Shown here: positions 14,640 through 25,471 of the stretch, piece after piece
Position numbering within the stretch: position 1 is the first letter of the stretch
Layout: each line of letters starts with the position of its first letter
Assembly: GCF_001522545.3 (NCBI RefSeq)
Contig: NC_031773.1
Coordinates: 27,105,685 to 27,169,684 of the forward strand
Reading direction: 5' to 3'
Length of the DNA: 64,000 bases
Source: Parus major
Taxonomy: Eukaryota; Chordata; Aves; Passeriformes; Paridae
Notes under the pieces: model-generated
What the model was told of the DNA's origin: nothing
The model's database searches: none
What the model saw: the letters and a program-made list of their open reading frames with translations, nothing else
Program-made: the position numbers and the translations under genes

Positions 14640-16300
14640 AACAGGCGTGCTCACACGTGCGCGTTATTTACCAGCACAAGTGTGCATCTGTCAGAGCCCG
14701 AGCACTTCGCTGTCCCGCAGCCCTTCAGCTCCCTCCCTCTCTCCGGGACCATAGCCCAATCCCGAGTGACCCGCCAGGAGCACAGATCTGTCCCTCCGGG
14801 ACAGAAGGGCGGTGTGTGCGGGCCGAGCGGCAGCGAGTCCCCTCGCCTCGGTCCCTCGCCCCGCGGCGCAGCGAGGATGCTCCGGGAGGGCGGAGGTGGT
14901 GCCGGGGCTGGGCGTGGGTTGCTAGCGCCGCGGAGAGGGAGCTAATGCGAGAGGGTGGGGGGAGCCTCCGGGATCTCCTTCTCGGCGCTGCCGCTCGCCT
15001 CCCCCGGCGCAGCCCCGCTCCTCCGCCCGCCCCTCGCCGCCGTCCGCCGGGAGCGGCTCCAGCGGCGCCGGGGCCGGGCCGGGGTCGCGGCGCCGAAAGT
15101 TTCGCGGTGTCCGGCCGCGCCATGGGCTTCGACCCTTCGCGGTTCGCGGGGCCGGTGGCGGCGGAGCTGCAGTGCGGGCTGTGCGGGCGGGTGCTGGAGG
15201 AGCCGCTGTCCACTCCGTGCGGGCACGTCTTCTGCGCCGGCTGCCTGCTGCCCTGGGCGGCGCGGCGCCGCCGCTGCCCGCTGCGCTGCCGGCCGCTGGC
15301 GGCCGCCGAGCTGCGCCCCGTCCTGCCCCTCCGCAGCCTCGTCCAGAAGCTGGAGGTCAAGTGCGACTACAGCCCGCGGGGCTGCGGCCGCACCGTGCGG
15401 CTGCGGGAGCTGCCCGAGCACCTGGCGGCGTGCCGCTTCGGGCCGGCCGGCCCCGCCGAGCCGCAGCCCCGGGCCGGGCTCCCCTCGGGCAGCTCGGCGG
15501 GGCAGCCGCGGGCCGCCGGCGGGCAGCGCTGCCTGCGGGCGCTGCGGGGCGGCGGCGGCAGCGGCCCGGAGCCGGGTCACGAGCTGAAGAGGGAGGCCCA
15601 GCGCTGGAGCAGGAGGGAGAAGTCGCTGCTGGCGCAGCTGTCGGCGCTGCAGAGCGAGGTGCAGCTGACGGCGCGGCGGTACCAGGCGAAGTTCGGCCAG
15701 TACATGAGCCACATCAGCAGCATCGCCCGGGACCTGGCGGGCAGCCAAGCCGGCAAGGTGAGTGCGGCGGCAGGGATCGGCGGGGCAGCGCGCCCCGGTC
15801 TGCACCCTTCCCTTCCAGCTGTGCCCTCCTTCAGCCTGATTTTCCCAACTTGTGAACCATCGGCCGGGTGACGGGGCGGGCGGTGTCCCCGGGGACCGGC
15901 AGTCACCCCCGCAGCAGTCCGGGACCCAGCCCCATCCCGTTGCGCATCCCCCGGGCGGTGCGAGCCGCCCCTGCCCGTCCCTCGTCTCTTTCGGGGAGAT
16001 ATAGCCGCCGGACCCTGTTGCCAGATGAAGAGTTATATTTTTACTGATTTTTGGTAACACTCATCCCACTGGTGTCACGCTTCTTGCCGGTCCATCTTCA
16101 GGCGCCCTTCGGTAGCCGAAAGCCCGTGCTGCCGTGAGCCCAGCAGTGCCCGGCAGAGACTGCGACCGAGCGCTTGCTCGGCCGGAGAGGATGGGGAGCG
16201 GGCGGGAGAGGAGATGGCTTCGGTCCTGGGCTGGCAGCTGTCCGACGGGTCCTGGTTCCTCCGATCAGGGTGTTCACATCGGGCCGCCCCGCCTGATGCA
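14640..16300. promoter_or_regulatory. CpG island with promoter and 5' leader of the PDZRN4-like gene
   Basis: Base composition changes abruptly from AT-rich to strongly GC- and CpG-rich at about 14640 and decays after about 16300. The island spans exon 1 and the start of intron 1, as expected for a TATA-less vertebrate CpG-island promoter. A CACGTG E-box lies at 14654-14659, near the left edge. No TATA box stands at a convincing distance. The transcription start cannot be fixed from sequence alone; it should lie between about 14650 and 15100. Boundaries are judged by eye. Confidence 0.85.
15122..15757 (+). CDS. PDZRN4: PDZRN4-like E3 ubiquitin ligase, coding exon 1 (RING, zinc finger, coiled coil)
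   Basis: First coding exon, 212 complete codons, of a LNX/PDZRN-family ubiquitin ligase. A C3HC4 RING is visible with Cys18, Cys21, Cys33, His35, Cys38, Cys41, Cys52 and Cys56, including the TPCGHVFC core. A TRAF/Sina-like zinc finger follows (Cys81, Cys88, His100, Cys104). Residues about 107-150 are Gly/Pro/Ala-rich and poorly conserved, and about 153-200 form a charged, heptad-like coiled coil. The family start MGF and a strong Kozak context (GCGCCATGG) fix the start. The donor is AAG|GTGAGT at 15758. The Arg-rich RRRRCPL in the RING and VQLTARRYQ in the coil favour PDZRN4 over its paralogue PDZRN3. The RING recruits an E2, and the PDZ domains downstream choose membrane-associated targets. 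The frame stays open through the donor to a stop at 15869, so intron retention would truncate the protein after the coil. Confidence 0.93.
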
Positions 16301-17138
16301 GCAGGGACCCAGCTACTCTTGCTTCTCATTTTGCTCCAGCTGGTACTGGCGGCAGCTCAGGGGCGTGGAGCTGGCTTTTAACTTTTATTTGAGCAGCCGA
16401 GAAGCTGTCTTAAAAAACTTGAGTGTAAAATTATTGTAGACCTTGACTTTGGAAACGATGGCGAAAGTGCAGCAAAGCTTTGGTAGAATGGAATGACAGC
16501 TACCGCTGTTTATAAGCAGAGGATGGAGCAGTGCTGCGCTCTCCGCTCAGATCTGAGGGCATTGCCCAGAGACCGACACGCTTCCTTAGGCAAAACAAAC
16601 CATCCGAGAATTGCGGTGAGCTTTCTTCGCTTGCTGTGATGGAACTGGTTGGTTTTTAATTTCTGCCTGGAAGCTCACTGTGCAGGCTCAGGCATTGCTG
16701 GTTGCAGCCGTGGTGAGAAGTGTTTTAATGCAAAGAATTTGTCTTTCTACCTAAATCTACATGAGCCCTTGGGAAGCAAAATCCCACGTGGAAAGGTCTG
16801 AGCAGTGAAACTCACACCTGAAGCAATGTAGTGTGCTGGGTATTTGCCTGCTGCATGGAAAATGGGAAAGGGGACGTTGTTCACAGGACACCGGAATGCC
16901 TCAGAATACAGATCTCACAGGTCTTCGTGGCGCTGAAAACTCTGAAAACTTGAATATTTTTTTTTATTTTAAAGTTTCCTCTGGTTAGCTAGTCCGTGAG
17001 GCTTAGGTTGCTGGCTGTGAGAGGTGTGCTCGTACACTTGCTTCATCTCTTGGCAGATGAGGTAAGGTCATGCGGAGCGGGACAGCAGTGGCTGCTGGCG
17101 GTGGCGTGTGCGGGGAATGCGGTGTCCGAGGAAGGGAG

Positions 17139-17285
17139 GTGTCTGTCTGTCGGTGGGGAGGCGGTGTCTGTCTGTCGGTGGGGAGGCGGTGTCTGTCTGT
17201 CGGTGGGGAGGCGGTGTCTGTCTGTCGGTGGGGAGGAGGTGTCTGTCTGTCGGTGGGGAGGCGGTGTCTGTCTGTCGGTGGGGAG
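17139..17285. repeat. 25-bp G-rich minisatellite, 6 copies
   Basis: Six head-to-tail copies begin at 17139, 17164, 17189, 17214, 17239 and 17264. Each contains GTGTCTGTCTGTCGGTGGGG followed by AGGCG. Copies are identical except for one C-to-A change at 17237. The last copy is cut short at GGGGAG. Each unit contains closely spaced G runs and a CpG. The 25-bp period keeps all three forward frames open with the same recurring peptide, which is a by-product of the repeat and not evidence of coding. Confidence 0.95.
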
Positions 17286-17400
17286 CTGGCCGAGGTGCGG
17301 GACGGGCGGCAGACGCGCGGGGCAGCCGCCGCTCCCAGCGCCGCCGGGAGGGGTCGCTGTGGGCGCTGCCGCTCGAGAGGCGATGCCGTGAGCCGGGGGC
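17285..17400. other. Second CpG-rich patch in intron 1
   Basis: Immediately after the minisatellite, about 110 bases are dense in CpG and GC (runs such as GACGGGCGGC and CAGCCGCCGC), separated from the main island by about 1 kb of ordinary sequence. It could be a secondary island, an alternative promoter, or GC-rich satellite-like sequence. Nothing coding is recognisable. Confidence 0.6.
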
Positions 17401-18253
17401 AGAAACCATCAGTGCTGTAAAAACAGACGTGATTAACCTCAAATGTGCCGTTCCGACATCAAGCACGTCACTGACACAGTTAATAACATGTAAATATAAC
17501 AATACGTATAACTATATATAACAATAACAGCGTAAAATACGGTAACTTGCTCTGCTAAAGCCTCCAATTTTTAATTTTTTTTTTTTTTCAAAAATTTTAA
17601 TTGTTTACCTGGTCCACTGAAGGAAAGAATTTTTCGCTTATGATTTTGAGATTTTACTCCGTTTATTCTTCTCAGTGTTTGCTTTATATTTTAAGCATTT
17701 TTTCAGTAAAAAAAATCCCCATATTTTTGCAAATGTCGTTTTGGATTCTTTCTTTTTGGAGAAAGAAAGTTTGGGATAAAGAGCTGCTTTTCATTTTCTG
17801 TGTCTTCTCTGAAAGTTGCTTTAAAAGGTGTGCTGGTATGACTTTGAGGTCTGAAAATTACAATGTTGTGTATTTTAATCTGTATGTTTAATGTTTGAAA
17901 TGTTAACACATATAGGGATTTTGTGTTTATAGAGACTACCAGACATTTGGAGCTCTGACTTCTTTCAATGGTGCCAAGCATTCCTCACACCAAAAATCTC
18001 TCATTTTTTTCTGTTCAGCTGAAGATAACTGGAGATAATCAGGTGTTATCTGCTAACTTTTCAGTGAATCATGACTTTTCCTTTGTTTTTTTTTTTTTTT
18101 CCAGTGCCAAGTCTTTTCAGCCGAGTTTTCCTCCAAGCCTTATCTTATACATTCTCTAGCTAAAAATCTTACAATTTGTGTTTGCAATAATGTTTTAATT
18201 TAATAACTTCTTCCTGAGACTGTGTTCTTTAACAATATTTAATCTTTTCTTAG

Positions 18254-18340
18254 GGAGGAGAACGCAAACCATTAATGATCATGCTACACCGAGAAAATGA
18301 TACTTTGGGATTCAATATTATAGGAGGACGACCCAATCAG
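18254..18340 (+). CDS. PDZRN4: PDZRN4-like, coding exon 2 (start of PDZ1)
   Basis: 29 codons, residues 213-241 of the protein, phase 0 at both ends. The acceptor is TTTTCTTAG|GGA and the donor is CAG|GTAATG. The exon encodes the first beta strand of PDZ1 (KPLMIMLHRE) and its carboxylate-binding loop (TLGFNIIGG, residues about 229-237), which grips the C-terminus of partner proteins. The segment HRENDTLGFNIIGGRPNQ is almost identical to mammalian PDZRN4 as I recall it and differs from PDZRN3 (which has a DSGSLGFN-type sequence), supporting the assignment. The frame continues exactly from exon 1. Confidence 0.95.
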
Positions 18341-21300
18341 GTAATGAGAAAAGAAACTGTAGGTGATTTTGTCTGTATCTACTTTTATTGTATACACTGT
18401 TAATTAGGAGTGACTTTGATGACGGTAGGTATGGAGTCTATTCTTCAGACAGAAGAACTATCTATTATCAGGTATAACTGGAGTCATTGTTTGGAAGGTG
18501 TTATCTCATGAAATTGTATTATTCTCATTTTTTTGGAAGGGTGTTCACAGTGTTTTTGCTTTAAAACTTTAGGCTGGTTTACACTCAGTTCCCATGCAAG
18601 TAATAAATATGTATTCATGTAAACTGTCCAATAGAAATCTCTGGGACTACTTCTAAAAGTCATTGTTGCAGGATTAAGCCTTTGGAATTTTGTGAAACAG
18701 CTTGCCTTTTTTTTATTATTTATTTTCATTTATAGAGGAGAAGAAAATTTGCTTCTGAAGCTCATTTAGTTTAATCACATGTCCTGTTCTCACATGCTTG
18801 CTTCCAGTTTTTCTATATGAACTGAAATGGTTTTCACCTATGCTGTATCTTAATCTCATCAGACTAGGTTTAGAAAGTTCATTGCAAGCCATAGAATATG
18901 CATAAGGATCACTAGCCCCCACTTAGAATATACAGAATATACACATGAATATGCTTGACTTTTTTTTTACTTCATCCTTCTAAAAGCATTAATCAGGACT
19001 GTCATTGCATATGAAGGGTAAAGAAACCTGTTAAACTGGAAAATTAATAGTTGATTAGAAAGGGTTGGTAATAATTATATGCTGATCAGGTTCTTAAGTG
19101 GGAGAATTGTAGCCTTCTAGTATTGTTGAGGAGGGGAGTAGGACCCTGTATATTAGTTGGGTAATCTGCTCTAAAGCTATATTTAGTGGTGCCAAAGTGT
19201 CTGTTCCCATTAGTCCACTGTCTGTGCTGCAGATTTATTGTTCCCTGTGGGTGAATATGAAGACCCGCAGTTATCAGATGTTGGGGCTGTAAATCCAAAG
19301 CAAGAGTTTCTTAGATTTTTCTAGTGGAAGGATGAGGCAACAGGTGGCTACAAGTTAAAATACACATGCCATGATTGTATTAATATTTGGAGTATTAATA
19401 TTTGTAGTATACACTTTTTATATACTGTAGTATATATATTTTTAGTATAATATTTGGAACAGTAAAAAAATTCAGACAATCTTTAGTTTGGATTACATTG
19501 TGACATTTCTTAATTACATCCATAGGAGAACTGAAGGGGAAAGGGGGCATGTGCTTAGTTTTCTTGGGATGACAACTGAGCTTCTTTAAAGGACTTAGAT
19601 GTTGACAGTCCATGTGGACACACCATTTCAACAGTGATATGTATCATGAACTGTCAGGCTTTGACTTAATATTTTGTAATTTTAAGGAGTAAATGATAAA
19701 TATATGAACTATATAATGTGTCTATAGCACTGTGTGTTGTGAAAACTGACGAATAGAAAAAAGAAAATTAATTTCTTTTAACACTCATATTTGGAGAAAA
19801 ATTGGTGAAGTTGTGAGGCAGGGGTGGATCTCAGGTGGTTTTGAGTCTTTGAAGTTCAGTTTGGAAATTTGTTTTTTATTCTTATTTTGATAAATGTGAC
19901 TACCACAGGCATTTGATTGGCATTTCTCAGGTATCAGTGGGAGACTCAGTGTATTTGGAGCTGAGGATAGAACAGGAAAAAATACTTGAGTTGACTCAAT
20001 ATTGAAAACACAAAGTTCTTCTCAGAAGCTTAAATAGTGGAACAGGAGTTGTTAACAAGACAAAAAGAGCTCATGAAGGTGCTGTACATTCAAGCTGTCT
20101 GGGGAAAAAGTGCCCTTGGTTGAAACATTGGTCCTTGCAGCAGAAGAGCGGAACAGTGATGTCTCCATATTAGTCATGTGCTTGGGGATGTGTTCTTCAT
20201 CACATGTTATTTGTGTTTTGTAAGTACAATGCAGCTTTATCCATTGGAAAGCAGGTGACTCTTAGTGCCTTGGGTAATGTACATACGTACTTTCTGTTGG
20301 CTGTGTTTATTTTCAGTCCATAATAGGCATCCCCACTGTTTACCTTCTACCTGAAGGAAGGAGGAGAGGAAAGGAACAGCTCATCATAGGATCATCTTTT
20401 ATTGTGTCAGAAAGGAACATGCTTCTCATAGGTGTGTTTCTGAGAGGTGATTCATTACTCTGAGGGAGCAAGGCAGCTTTGATGGGCCCAGCTCTGGCTG
20501 GCTGTGGGGACTATTTCCCCTGAGGACACCACGTCAAAGCCAGGCTGGAGGGAGGTGTGCTGCAGGCACACCCTGGGCTGTGTGACATGGTGCTGGAGCT
20601 CAGTATGCCTGTGCTGTGTTTTCCTGTTGGGAGTGCTGGGTACCAGCACATGTAACCGATGGGGACCACAAGCCAGACTGAAATACCCTTTCTTTTAACA
20701 GGCCATACCTGGCTTTTGAAAAAAGCCAGTGAGATTTCTGTTGAAACGAAATATAGTTTTTATGTGGGTGAAGGTGCTGTAATCTAGATTTTTGTTTTCT
20801 AAGGTTAAAACCAAACCATGTCCCTCTTGTATCTTCACTAATGCCCTGTGCTTCCTTTATCAGTTTCATTTCTCACTGCTTAGATGGGAAGTCAGTGGAA
20901 GTCTATTTGTTCATAATTTCAAAATATTTCTAGAACAGTTGCTGATTTTCCCTTTTGCTTAGTACCTGACACTTATGAGTCTCTGTGAAAAAGAGGGAAA
21001 AAATACTTTATGCAAACATAGTCTAATATTGTGTTGAACAAATATTTATTGACCTTAAATCTACCTGGGTCAGGTTTCCATAGGACTGTTGCCATATTGT
21101 GTAAAGTATGTTTTACATATGCCTTTACAATTTTCTTACTAGAAAAAGTTATAAAGTGTTTTCCCCATGAGTGTGTAGGACTTAGACTAGAAACCTGTGC
21201 ACATATGGACTGTGCTCTTGGTCAGGGATTCACCAGTCACAGAAGGAAAATGAACATCATACAAACTGCAATCAAAAGCGTAAATCAGCTGGAAAAAGTT

Positions 21301-22167
21301 TCCTTCAGTTATTGCTAGCTAAGGTATTATTTGTATAAGCACTTAAAACCCTGTAAGTAGGCAGAGTCTGCTTGGCATTAGTTCTTTATTAGTAATTATT
21401 TAAAATTACTTTTAATTATCATGTGATGAAATAAAGTAATTCCATCATGTACAACATCATTTATATTGTTGCAGTTGTGCTAGATAACTTGTCTGTTTTA
21501 AATTTGACCTTGTGTGAGTTGTACTTAGTGTTGCATAGAGATCAGTTGGAGATGGATTCTCTTTTTGTCCACAGCTCATCTGTATGGATTTCATAGTTGA
21601 GCAAGTTCTCAATCTCCCATGTGAATAGGATTTATGAGGTTCAACAGTTCCAACCAAATCCTCTCACTGTTACATGCCAGCTAACTAATGTCACTTTGTT
21701 CCTTGGATCTTTATTTTCAAATGCAGTAAGGCACTTTGCAGGCAGCTGTGCTGCAGGAGCCCTTTTCCTTCAGAAACACTTGTGCATCCATTTTAATGAG
21801 TGTCTTCCACTGTGCATTTATGTGCTAGTCACTGGCTGCTGTGAAGTCTGAGGTTTGCTCCAAGTATTTTAGCTGGGATCGGATTACTGTTGCACGCTGT
21901 GTCTCATTTAGACTAAAATAACCGGAAGTAAATGGATAATCTTATAAAAATTGCTGGAATAGTTCATTAATTCTGTCCTTTTGATTAATAACTACTTTGT
22001 GTTAAGCAAGTTTAAAAAAAAAAATCCCAAGGAGCTTAATTCTTAGCTGGAAAAATGAGCTGCATATTTCATGTGGATTTACATTTTTCACTGCTGCTGA
22101 TTTTAGTGCCATCTCAATTTTTGTACTAATGTGGCCCTTTTTGCAACTTCCCTATTGCCTGGTACAG
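18341..22167 (+). other. PDZRN4: Intron 2 of the PDZRN4-like gene
   Basis: 3827 bp, phase 0, AT-rich. Contents are AT-rich direct repeats near 19378-19441 and ordinary unique sequence. No exon, RNA gene or recognisable transposon was seen. It ends in a pyrimidine-rich stretch and a tandem CAGAAG acceptor. Confidence 0.9.
19378..19441. repeat. AT-rich imperfect repeats in intron 2
   Basis: Repeated ATTAATATTTG and AGTATA-type units occur several times in about 60 bases, resembling low-complexity slippage products. Confidence 0.6.
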
Positions 22168-22170
22168 AAG
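22165..22170 (+). promoter_or_regulatory. PDZRN4: NAGNAG tandem splice acceptor at exon 3
   Basis: CAGAAG offers AG acceptors ending at 22167 and 22170. Both keep the frame and differ by one lysine just after the PDZ1 carboxylate-binding loop. CAG is normally the stronger of the two, so I annotated the exon from 22168. Confidence 0.8.
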
Positions 22171-22272
22171 AATCAGGAGGAGTCTGCTGAGGGAATTTAT
22201 GTGTCAAAGATTTTGGAAAATGGACCTGCAGACAAAGCAGAAGGCCTGCAAATTCATGACAAGATTATTGAG
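22168..22272 (+). CDS. PDZRN4: PDZRN4-like, coding exon 3 (middle of PDZ1)
   Basis: 35 codons, residues 242-276, phase 0 at both ends, donor GAG|GTAAGA. It continues PDZ1 with the segments [18 protein letters not shown] and LQIHDKIIE. These correspond to the PDZ strand that leads to the conserved GPAD/GL-x-IHD turn seen in the family. The acceptor is the tandem CAGAAG. Use of the first AG gives a Lys at residue 242, and use of the second drops that Lys. The next family segment, beginning VNGKDLS in mammals, is not found after the donor in this window, so exon 3 is followed by a long intron. Confidence 0.95.
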
Positions 22273-25200
22273 GTAAGAAAGAACCCACACCAGTGGATTA
22301 GTCTGTCATATTATCAGATTAATAAAGGATTTGATGGTTTTCACCCTAAGTATGTTGTAATTTTCCTCTTTTTCTGTGTCTGAACATGATTCTTGTACAC
22401 TGAACTTCCAGCTTGAACATTTCATAGAATTAAAGACATGAGATGGATTTTTCCAACAAGTAATAAATTTACTGGTGTTGGGATTAAGGTGATCTAGGTG
22501 AAGCAAAGGTGTCAACACTTAAATAACGAGCAATAGAAGCATTTTGTGTTTCTTTTCATTAAGTTGAGAAAAAATTAAAAATACTGAAAATTCACAGGTT
22601 TAGTGAAACTGATTTTGTTCCGTGTATGGACTGTTACTTTCACGGTTCTGGGACAAGGCAGAGAAGATGGTTTGGTAAACACTGCTGTGAAACTTCTTAA
22701 GCAATTAGAGGAAGTACTTTCTACTGAATGATCAGAAAGAGATCATCTGTTGTTCTGACTTGGATCACTACAGCACTTTCCTGGTCGTGTAATATGTTAG
22801 CCTAGAATTTTCAGTTTGTTCCTGCATTGTATGCAGTTTCTCTCATAAAATAACTGTAGCTATAAATAATAAAAGAAATCAGTAAGACTGTTGGAAGAAT
22901 AGGTTGATGTCTAGCCTACGTGTGTACCTGTAATTAGCCCTGTAAGAAATCTGAAAGGAGCAGTTTCCAAGAGTGACAGGAACAGGCTCCTTAGGGTGCT
23001 GCCAGGACAGCATCTCCCGTCTCAGCTCTGACACATCCCGCAGTGACAGCACGTACCGCTAGCTGCTGCGCTCCTCTAGGCCACCTCACTCCAGCTCTGC
23101 AAGTTTAGGGGAGGCTTACAAGCATGATGTGAACTTGCCAGTGGGATGGGTGTTTGAACAAAGACACATGAAACAAGTGGATTGGAAGACAAATGCAGAA
23201 CTCAGGTGCTGGTTTCTTGTGTTACATCGCTGTTAAGGACTAGAAGCGTAAGCTGAGAGTGTTTGAATGCTGGCATTGCTCTTAATGTTGGGAGCTTAGA
23301 GCAATGTTTGGAATCAAATGAATATATTTTCTTGGAAGAATAAAGCTTATGCTCTTAGCTGGCAGATAGATGCATTTCTAGGAGACACCAAGTGGGCTGT
23401 GCAGAACTTAACTTGCACAATATCTTTTATTTCCCTAAGGTATACAAAAGCTTTCACGTCCAAATTTTTTTTTGGAACAGCAGCCTAAAGCTGTAAAGAT
23501 CTATTTTCTTCTGACATTACTATTTCACTTATCACACTGTGTTTTGGGGTCTTTTTACAGACTGACCAGCTATGTAGTTTCATGCATTTGCTCAACACTT
23601 CCTGCTTTAATTTAATGTGCTTTTACAGTGCATTGTTTTTTTAAGACAAAATGAAATGTTTCTGGAAGGAGGAAGAATAAAGTCATAAACCAGCATTTAT
23701 TAAATGTGAGGTCATATTTCAGAATGTCACCATAATTGATGAATTTTTACTTGCTGAAAAATTCTGGCTGCATAAAATCATACTGAAACAGATTTCAGTT
23801 CTATGTGATGTTATAGATCCAATCTAGCATAAGTATTCATAATGCTCTGAATGGAGCACCATATTAATATGCAACAGCTTTGTAGGTAACTTTTGTATTC
23901 AGGCAAGAATTTAAAAATATTTTGGGCTAGGCCAAAATTTCCAGTAGATGCTTCCGTGTTTCAAAATTTATTAGACCAAAATAAAAAGAGGAGGAGAAAA
24001 GAAGTAATTATTCCTCCAAGCTAGATACGGGAAGCAGCTGGAGTCAGAACACTGAATTTTTCATTGTTCATTCGTAGCTATCACTGTCCTCTTGCAGTGG
24101 GATGCCCTGCCAGCTCTAATGTGGTTTGCTGTGGAAGATCATTCTGAAAACTTTTTCTGTGAGGAAATAATCAGGGTGGTGTAACTATTTAAAAAATCTT
24201 GGCAGATGTATGGAATATGAGTTTTGGTGAGAAGTTGATAGGAAATGGGACTTCTTATTGCTTGCCTTTCACTTTTTTGCTGATCTGACCTAATGGGTGA
24301 TATTTTATGGGACCATTCTTCAGTAATCAAGAGCAGAAGGAGCTGATATTTGAAGAGCCTTTAATAGCTTAAATCATTTGTTTGGCAATGGGATGCCCGG
24401 GGTGTTTCTAGCAATGTGTGTCTAATGGGGTAACGGACAGAAATATCCCGTTAAATCAGAAAATCTGTTCTCAAGGCATATTGCTAAATAAAGAAGGTAA
24501 TTTGTTTCACTGGTTTATCACATGTTTAGCAAAAATTAACTGCACATGGCTGACTATGGTGAGTTGTGCACATTTCAGATGACCATCTTGTGGGCAACCT
24601 AGTGCAGCAAATGGATTTCACAGTCCTATGGCACTGGCAGATGGAATTGAGAGCCAAGGCTGGCAGACATAAGTAGTGTTGCCTTTTATTTTATATATAT
24701 GATTATCTATGCAGCAACATTGCCAAATAATTAAGGTATTTGGATGAATTCCAAGGGAAAGAATCCGATTTCTTTCTTGAGGTGTTTATTCTAAGTGTTA
24801 AAGTGCCACACAATGAATTGAGTTGCTGGAAGTTTTTGAGAGCAACTTGCCCAGGCCATAGACCCTCTGACAGTTTCATTTGAAGAAGGTTGGTATTTAT
24901 CTGGGCTTTGCCCTCAGAGAAGCATATTTTGTGCATGAGGACCTGAAAGGTGAAACAGATGCCTGTGTGCTGGCAGGGTGGTGGTGTTTGAGAGTGACAG
25001 AGTGACAGCTCCAGATCCCCTGTGTCAAGGGACTGTAGCTCTTCATGGGGGATGGTCACAGGACCCTTGCTGATCATTTTCACTCTTCTGCTGAAGAACA
25101 GGTTTGAGGCACAGCATTACCCTCTTTATTAAAGGTTAACACCTCTGTGAAAAAACTACTTGTTTATGCAGTGTAAGGCTGACCTGGGACACTGATGTGC

Positions 25201-25411
25201 ACAAGCAGAACTTTGAGATATATATATCCAGTAATCTTATTACAAGCCCCAGATGATCATTATTTATTCATTAATAATAAACCCTTTTGAATTACTTCTG
25301 TGTAGCATGTTCCTACAGGTATCATGGTCTTCTGATTCTTCCAGAAGCTTTTATTCAAAAATCTAGCTCCCTAAAGTTGACAATGCATCATGTTTTCAAG
25401 GACTACAACTG

Positions 25412-25471
25412 TTTGCATTCTAAATGCAAAATGTAAAATGCATCTCATTTGCTGCATCTCTAGATGCAGCA
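25412..25471. repeat. Two adjacent perfect palindromes with TGCA cores
   Basis: TTTGCATT-CTA-AATGCAAA (25412-25430) and TGCTGCATCT-CT-AGATGCAGCA (25450-25471) are perfect inverted repeats with 3-nt and 2-nt spacers. Each arm of the first resembles the ATGCAAA part of a POU octamer site. Confidence 0.8.

Larger units (their letters stand above)
1..14640. other. Intergenic region upstream of the PDZRN4-like gene, no gene seen
   Basis: This stretch is AT-rich and CpG-poor. Its open frames are short, overlap on both strands, lack family resemblance and have no flanking splice signals I would trust. In mammals the gene upstream of PDZRN4 is CNTN1, but I saw nothing resembling a contactin 3' exon here. 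Visible contents are simple repeats at 388-428 and 10202-10224, a short tandem duplication at 1298-1331, and motif-dense non-coding stretches such as 4320-4690. Distal regulatory DNA is a reasonable inference but is not shown by the sequence. Confidence 0.7.
15758..18253 (+). other. PDZRN4: Intron 1 of the PDZRN4-like gene
   Basis: 2496 bp, phase 0, with donor GTGAGT and acceptor AATCTTTTCTTAG. It starts inside the CpG island, carries a second CpG-rich patch with a 25-bp minisatellite near 17040-17400, and becomes AT-rich toward the acceptor. No other exon is evident. Confidence 0.9.

Noticed and set aside
14657..14944. Upstream extension of the exon 1 frame to 14657
   Set aside because: The codon there is GTG, not ATG. 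The only in-frame upstream ATG is at 14945, and the family begins at 15122.
14955..15587. Other-frame + strand open frames across exon 1 (14955-15587 and 15172-15855)
   Set aside because: Shadows of the RING-encoding frame in a CpG island. Only the frame starting at 15122 has zinc-binding residues and joins exon 2 in phase.
14942..16060. 372-codon open frame on the minus strand
   Set aside because: It is antisense to exon 1 and exists because GC-rich sequence has few stops. Composition is Arg/Ala/Gly/Pro-rich with no domain.
17139..17285. CRISPR-like array
   Set aside because: The copies are head-to-tail with no unique spacers, and the genome is vertebrate.
16996..17521. Several open frames over the 25-bp repeat
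   Set aside because: A 25-bp unit cycles through all frames, so the same repeated peptide appears in each. This is a repeat by-product.
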